Source: Verrucomicrobiota bacterium (GTDB taxonomy: Bacteria; Verrucomicrobiota; Verrucomicrobiia; CAIQCK01). From it: a DNA stretch of 64,000 bases. Below, piece by piece: positions 61,281-64,000 of the stretch (the first letter of the stretch is position 1; every line of letters starts with the position of its first letter). The notes beneath the pieces are model-generated. The model saw only the letters and a program-made list of their open reading frames with translations. It did no database searches and was not told the origin of the DNA. Position numbers and translations under genes: made by a program. The DNA lies in assembly GCA_016222825.1 (NCBI GenBank), contig JACRQF010000020.1:62001-126000 (forward strand), in the 5' to 3' direction.

Positions 61281-63248
61281 TTACTTCAACAACTCGACTT
61301 GGTTGACGCGGACCAGCGGCTGATTCCATCCCTTCTGCCAATGTTCGCCACCGGTGACGCGCACGTGCTTGCCTTCGTATTGGTCGAGATTGACGCTCGT
61401 GCTGGCGAGGAAGCTGAGCACCATCGCCAGCGGCTTGTCGGTGGACATGAGTTGGTGCGTGCCAGGCTTCTTGAAGAGGCCGGTGGCGGGGCGCACCCAG
61501 CCTTCCTTGGTGACGATCTTCGTGGATGGATCTTCGACAACCGAGGGCGGCACGGTCGTCGGCACCGCGGGTGGCGGCGGGACTGCCGGCGGCGAAACTT
61601 TCGCGACCTCCATCTGGGGCGCCGGCAGCGGCACCGTCGGCGCAGGCGGCGGCAAGGGCTGGGGAATCTCCGCTTTCGGGGCTTCGAGCTTGGGTGGCGA
61701 AACCTTGGGCGGTTCCACCTTCGGAACCGCGGCCTTCGGCGGCTCGACTTTGGGCGCTTCAAGTTTTGCCATTTCGACGGCCGGCACCGGCGGCGGGGGC
61801 GGCGCAATCGTCGGCACCGTCGGCGCAGACGGAGGCTCGGTTTTTGGAACTTCCACCTTGGGCGCCTCGACCTTCGGCGGTTCCGCTTTCGGAAGCTCGG
61901 CTTTTGGCATTTCAACGACTGTTGGCGCTGGCGGCGCTTCAATCTTCGGAGGTTCGACTTTCGGCGGCTCGGCTTTCGGGAGTTCTACTTTCGGGGCTTC
62001 GACTTTGGGAGCTTCCACCTTCGCCATTTCAGGCGTGGCTGGCACGGGCGGCGGTGGCGGAGCGCTCGACACCTCGACCTTCGGAGTTTCAACCTTTGCC
62101 ATCTCGGGCACGGCCGGTGCTTCCGCCTTCGGCAACTCTGCTTTGGGCGGTTCCACCTTCGGAGGTTCGACTTTCGGCGGCTCGGCTTTCGGGAGTTCCA
62201 CTTTCGGGGCCTCGACTTTGGGAGCTTCCACCTTCGCCATCTCAGGCGCGGCCGGCACGGGTGGCGGCGGCGGAGCGCTCGGCGCTTCGACTTTTGGCGT
62301 TTCCGGATTGGCGATGACAGGCGCGGGCGGCTCGACAATCTTCGGCGGCTCGATTTTCTGCGGCTCGATTTTCGCGACTTCAACTTTCGGCAGACCGGCG
62401 ATCGGTTCGGCCGCCGGCTTCGGCGCGGTCTTTTTTGCCGCGGGCTTTGGCGTCTTCGCCTTGGCCGTCTTCGGCGGCTTCTCCTTCCTGGCAGCCGCCG
62501 CTTCAGCTTTTTTTAGAGCTTGTTCCTTCGCCGTGGTTTTTTCCGGTTTCGCCGGCACCGGCGCTTCAACCGGCGGCGGTGGCGCGGGCGCCACGACTGG
62601 CGGCGCGCCCGGCTCGACCACAACCGGCTGCGCTGGTGGCGCGGGCGCGGCTGATGTCTCGGGCATGGGTGTGGGCGTCGCCGGTGTCGGAGCCGCGGCT
62701 GGCGGAGCTGGCGCGGGAGCGGCTGCGGGTGGAGTCGCCGGAGTTGACGGCGCAACGGGGCGCGCGCCGGCTGGGGCGGCGCAGGCTTGCAGATACTTGG
62801 CGGCGACGAAAGCGAAGCAGTTGGTCGTTGGCTTGATCTTCACCCAATCATCCTGTGTTTGCTCCGGCTGGATGACATCGCCTTTGTTGATCTTGCCGAC
62901 GACGGTATAGCTGATGCCGGGACCGGCGCGCAGGCGGACATCCGTCTTGGTGACGGTCGTGCCGGCGGCATCGAGCATGTTCTTGTGGACCCAGACGCGC
63001 ACGGCGGGCGGCATCTGGACTTTTGCGAAGACCACGGTCTCAGGCGCGCTGGCGGCGGGCACCGGTTCGGCCAGTTCCACTTGGTCGCCCTGGTTGAGTT
63101 GGATCAGCACTTCGGAAGTGGCCCTGGCGGCGGCGCGGACGTTGACGTGGTCGCCGGTGACGGTCGCCAACTCGGCAGCGCCCGCCACGCAACACACGAC
63201 GAACAACGCGCTAACACACGCGAGATAATTTTGCCAGTTCTTGATCAT
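61281..63248 (-). CDS. Secreted SH3-domain protein with long Pro/Lys/Val/Glu repeat region
   Basis: 655 residues. A signal peptide (ACVSALFVVCCVAGAAE) is followed by two bacterial SH3 domains (about 27-90, ATVTGDHVNVRAAARATSEV; about 95-155, TDVRLRAGPGISYTVVGKIN), an Ala/Pro linker, a Lys/Ala-rich part, and then about 280 residues of five-residue units such as PKVEA, PKVEP, PKAEL. The C-terminal 75 residues form a small domain (LMSTDKPLAMVLSFLASTSV, GKHVRVTGGEHWQKGW) that may be OB-like. A roughly 200-bp block of the repeat is duplicated (near 61965-62110 and 62165-62310). It may span the cell wall and bind peptidoglycan. Its start overlaps the pseudouridine synthase gene by 38 bp. Confidence 0.85.
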   Translation of the reverse strand: MIKNWQNYLACVSALFVVCCVAGAAELATVTGDHVNVRAAARATSEVLIQLNQGDQVELAEPVPAASAPETVVFAKVQMPPAVRVWVHKNMLDAAGTTVTKTDVRLRAGPGISYTVVGKINKGDVIQPEQTQDDWVKIKPTTNCFAFVAAKYLQACAAPAGARPVAPSTPATPPAAAPAPAPPAAAPTPATPTPMPETSAAPAPPAQPVVVEPGAPPVVAPAPPPPVEAPVPAKPEKTTAKEQALKKAEAAAARKEKPPKTAKAKTPKPAAKKTAPKPAAEPIAGLPKVEVAKIEPQKIEPPKIVEPPAPVIANPETPKVEAPSAPPPPPVPAAPEMAKVEAPKVEAPKVELPKAEPPKVEPPKVEPPKAELPKAEAPAVPEMAKVETPKVEVSSAPPPPPVPATPEMAKVEAPKVEAPKVELPKAEPPKVEPPKIEAPPAPTVVEMPKAELPKAEPPKVEAPKVEVPKTEPPSAPTVPTIAPPPPPVPAVEMAKLEAPKVEPPKAAVPKVEPPKVSPPKLEAPKAEIPQPLPPPAPTVPLPAPQMEVAKVSPPAVPPPPAVPTTVPPSVVEDPSTKIVTKEGWVRPATGLFKKPGTHQLMSTDKPLAMVLSFLASTSVNLDQYEGKHVRVTGGEHWQKGWNQPLVRVNQVELLK

Positions 63249-63942
63249 TGAGCAGTCTCCATTTGCCGGGCTTGAGGTCGCCCAGATTGATCGGCCCGAT
63301 GCTGAGCCTCTTCAAGCGAATCACGTTGTGGCCAAGCTCGGCCAGCATCACACGAATCTGGCGCTTCTTGCCCTGGCTGAGCACCATCTGAAACGTGGAC
63401 GTCTCGCCCGCCGGCCGCACGCCAAAAACCTTGTCGGCCACCATGCGTTCGCCGCCGATGACCATGCCTTTCTGCAACCGCTCCATCTCCGCGGCTGTCA
63501 GCGAGCCGCGGATGCCGACCTCGTAGGTCTTCGGAATCTTGTGCCGCGGATGCGCCAGCCGCTGCGCCAGCTCGCCGTCGTTGGTGATGAGCAGCAATCC
63601 TTCGCTGTCGCGATCCAGCCGCCCGACGCTGAACACCCGCGGCCAGTCCTTCGGCAACAAGTCAATCGCGAGCTTCTCCGCGTGGTTGTCGCGGTTGCTG
63701 CACGTGTAACCGACCGGCTTGTAAAGCGCGGCATAGGTCAGCCGCTGCGTGCTCAGCGGGCGGCCATTCAACGTGACGCGGTCGGCCGCCGGCTGCACGC
63801 GGGAGCCGAGCGCAGCGACGCGCCCGTTGACGCGGACGCGGCCCGCCACGATCAACTGTTCACAGGCGCGCCGCGATCCCAGACCCGCGGAGGCGAGAAA
63901 TCGCTGCAAGCGCACGCCAATAGACTCGTCGGAAGTCTTCAC
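63211..63942 (-). CDS. 23S rRNA pseudouridine synthase, RluB/RsuA family
   Basis: 243 residues. An S4 RNA-binding domain (about 8-60: VRLQRFLASAGLGSRRACEQ, then VNGRVAALGSRVQPAADRV) precedes the catalytic domain. The catalytic Asp is in VGRLDRDSEGLLLITNDGEL. The motifs YALYKPVGY-like AALYKPVGYTCS and LSQGKKRQIRVMLAELGHNV are typical of RsuA/RluB/E/F. It modifies one uridine of rRNA; RluB is likely but RsuA or RluF cannot be excluded. The last 38 bp overlap the SH3-repeat gene start, suggesting coupling. Confidence 0.9.
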   Translation of the reverse strand: MKTSDESIGVRLQRFLASAGLGSRRACEQLIVAGRVRVNGRVAALGSRVQPAADRVTLNGRPLSTQRLTYAALYKPVGYTCSNRDNHAEKLAIDLLPKDWPRVFSVGRLDRDSEGLLLITNDGELAQRLAHPRHKIPKTYEVGIRGSLTAAEMERLQKGMVIGGERMVADKVFGVRPAGETSTFQMVLSQGKKRQIRVMLAELGHNVIRLKRLSIGPINLGDLKPGKWRLLNDQELAKLSRVC

Positions 63943-63967
63943 GGCACGAAGCCGGAGCGGGATTGGG

Positions 63968-64000
63968 CTACTCGGGCTTGGTCTTCGGCAGACCGAACAC
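63968..64000 (-). CDS. C-terminal end of an unidentified gene (cut by window edge)
   Basis: The minus strand at the right edge reads VFGLPKTKPE and a TAG stop, in frame to the edge. Only ten residues are visible, ending 25 bp before the pseudouridine synthase start. The position is where scpB (chromosome segregation) often lies upstream of rluB, and ScpB proteins can end with an FGL-type strand, but ten residues cannot establish this. Confidence 0.3.
   Translation of the reverse strand: MFGLPKTKPE

Noticed and set aside
61354..62910. 518-codon plus-strand Gly/Ser/Thr repeat frame (FGGSTFG-like)
   Set aside because: It is the reverse of the PKVE repeat region. The minus strand has the signal peptide, SH3 domains and C-terminal domain, so it is the real coding strand.

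Overview
The window is about 64 kb of GC-rich bacterial DNA (roughly 60-65% GC by eye), densely coding on both strands. The gene content suggests a free-living member of the Verrucomicrobiota, possibly near Pedosphaera/Limisphaerales. The evidence is an LpxB (so an outer membrane with lipid A), a Planctomycetes/Verrucomicrobia-style fusion of a c-type cytochrome domain to a SUMF1 domain, several twin-arginine (Tat) exported oxidoreductases of the Gfo/Idh/MocA and FAD types, secreted carbohydrate-active enzymes, and a very long histidine-kinase cluster. This placement is inference. No rRNA, tRNA, CRISPR array, integrase or complete insertion sequence was seen.

Layout. 1-3 kb: lpxB 3' end, a small membrane protein, an ispA-type remnant, a lipoprotein and apbE. 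3-8 kb: cytochrome-SUMF1 protein, a Tat-exported Gfo/Idh/MocA enzyme and acsA. 8-14 kb: a tiny basic protein overlapping purN, a divergent sigma factor, a dCMP-deaminase-like protein, a low-GC membrane protein, argH and a PfkB kinase. 14.0-14.7 kb: a 21-bp-period repeat field. 14.7-31 kb: one long minus-strand block, nine consecutive two-component genes leading into hflK-hflC. 31-39 kb: an exported DapA-like aldolase, gene remnants, glpK-glpF, a second Gfo/Idh/MocA enzyme, an FkbM methyltransferase and a DsbD-like reductase. 39-47 kb: a 1239-aa secreted glycosidase-like protein, hisH, hisA, an ErpA/IscA-like protein, then a TPP riboswitch, UUCG terminator and inverted repeat ahead of thiC. 47.3-50 kb: an accessory island with 13 exact-period 21-bp repeats directly upstream of a small winged-helix regulator, lower-GC membrane genes and a truncated hydrolase copy. 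50-58 kb: DUF2252 and bestrophin-like genes, then a four-gene secretory/redox operon (split-Soret-like cytochrome, FAD oxidoreductase, alpha/beta hydrolase, TIM-barrel protein). 57-64 kb: nadA, YgbA-family protein, a GT-C transferase-like membrane protein, folD, an SH3/PKVE-repeat protein, a pseudouridine synthase and the last residues of another gene.

How it fits together. The kinase block has two related modules. Each includes a PAS-HisKA_2 kinase, a bacteriophytochrome-type kinase and a small Rcp1-like receiver. Many junctions are ATGA overlaps, one sensor carries a CxxCH heme-c motif, and no encoded protein has a DNA-binding output. The best candidate for an undescribed system is the 21-bp repeat array plus its adjacent winged-helix regulator: 21 bp is two helical turns, so every unit would face the same side of the DNA. 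The second field at 14.3 kb has the same period but a different sequence.
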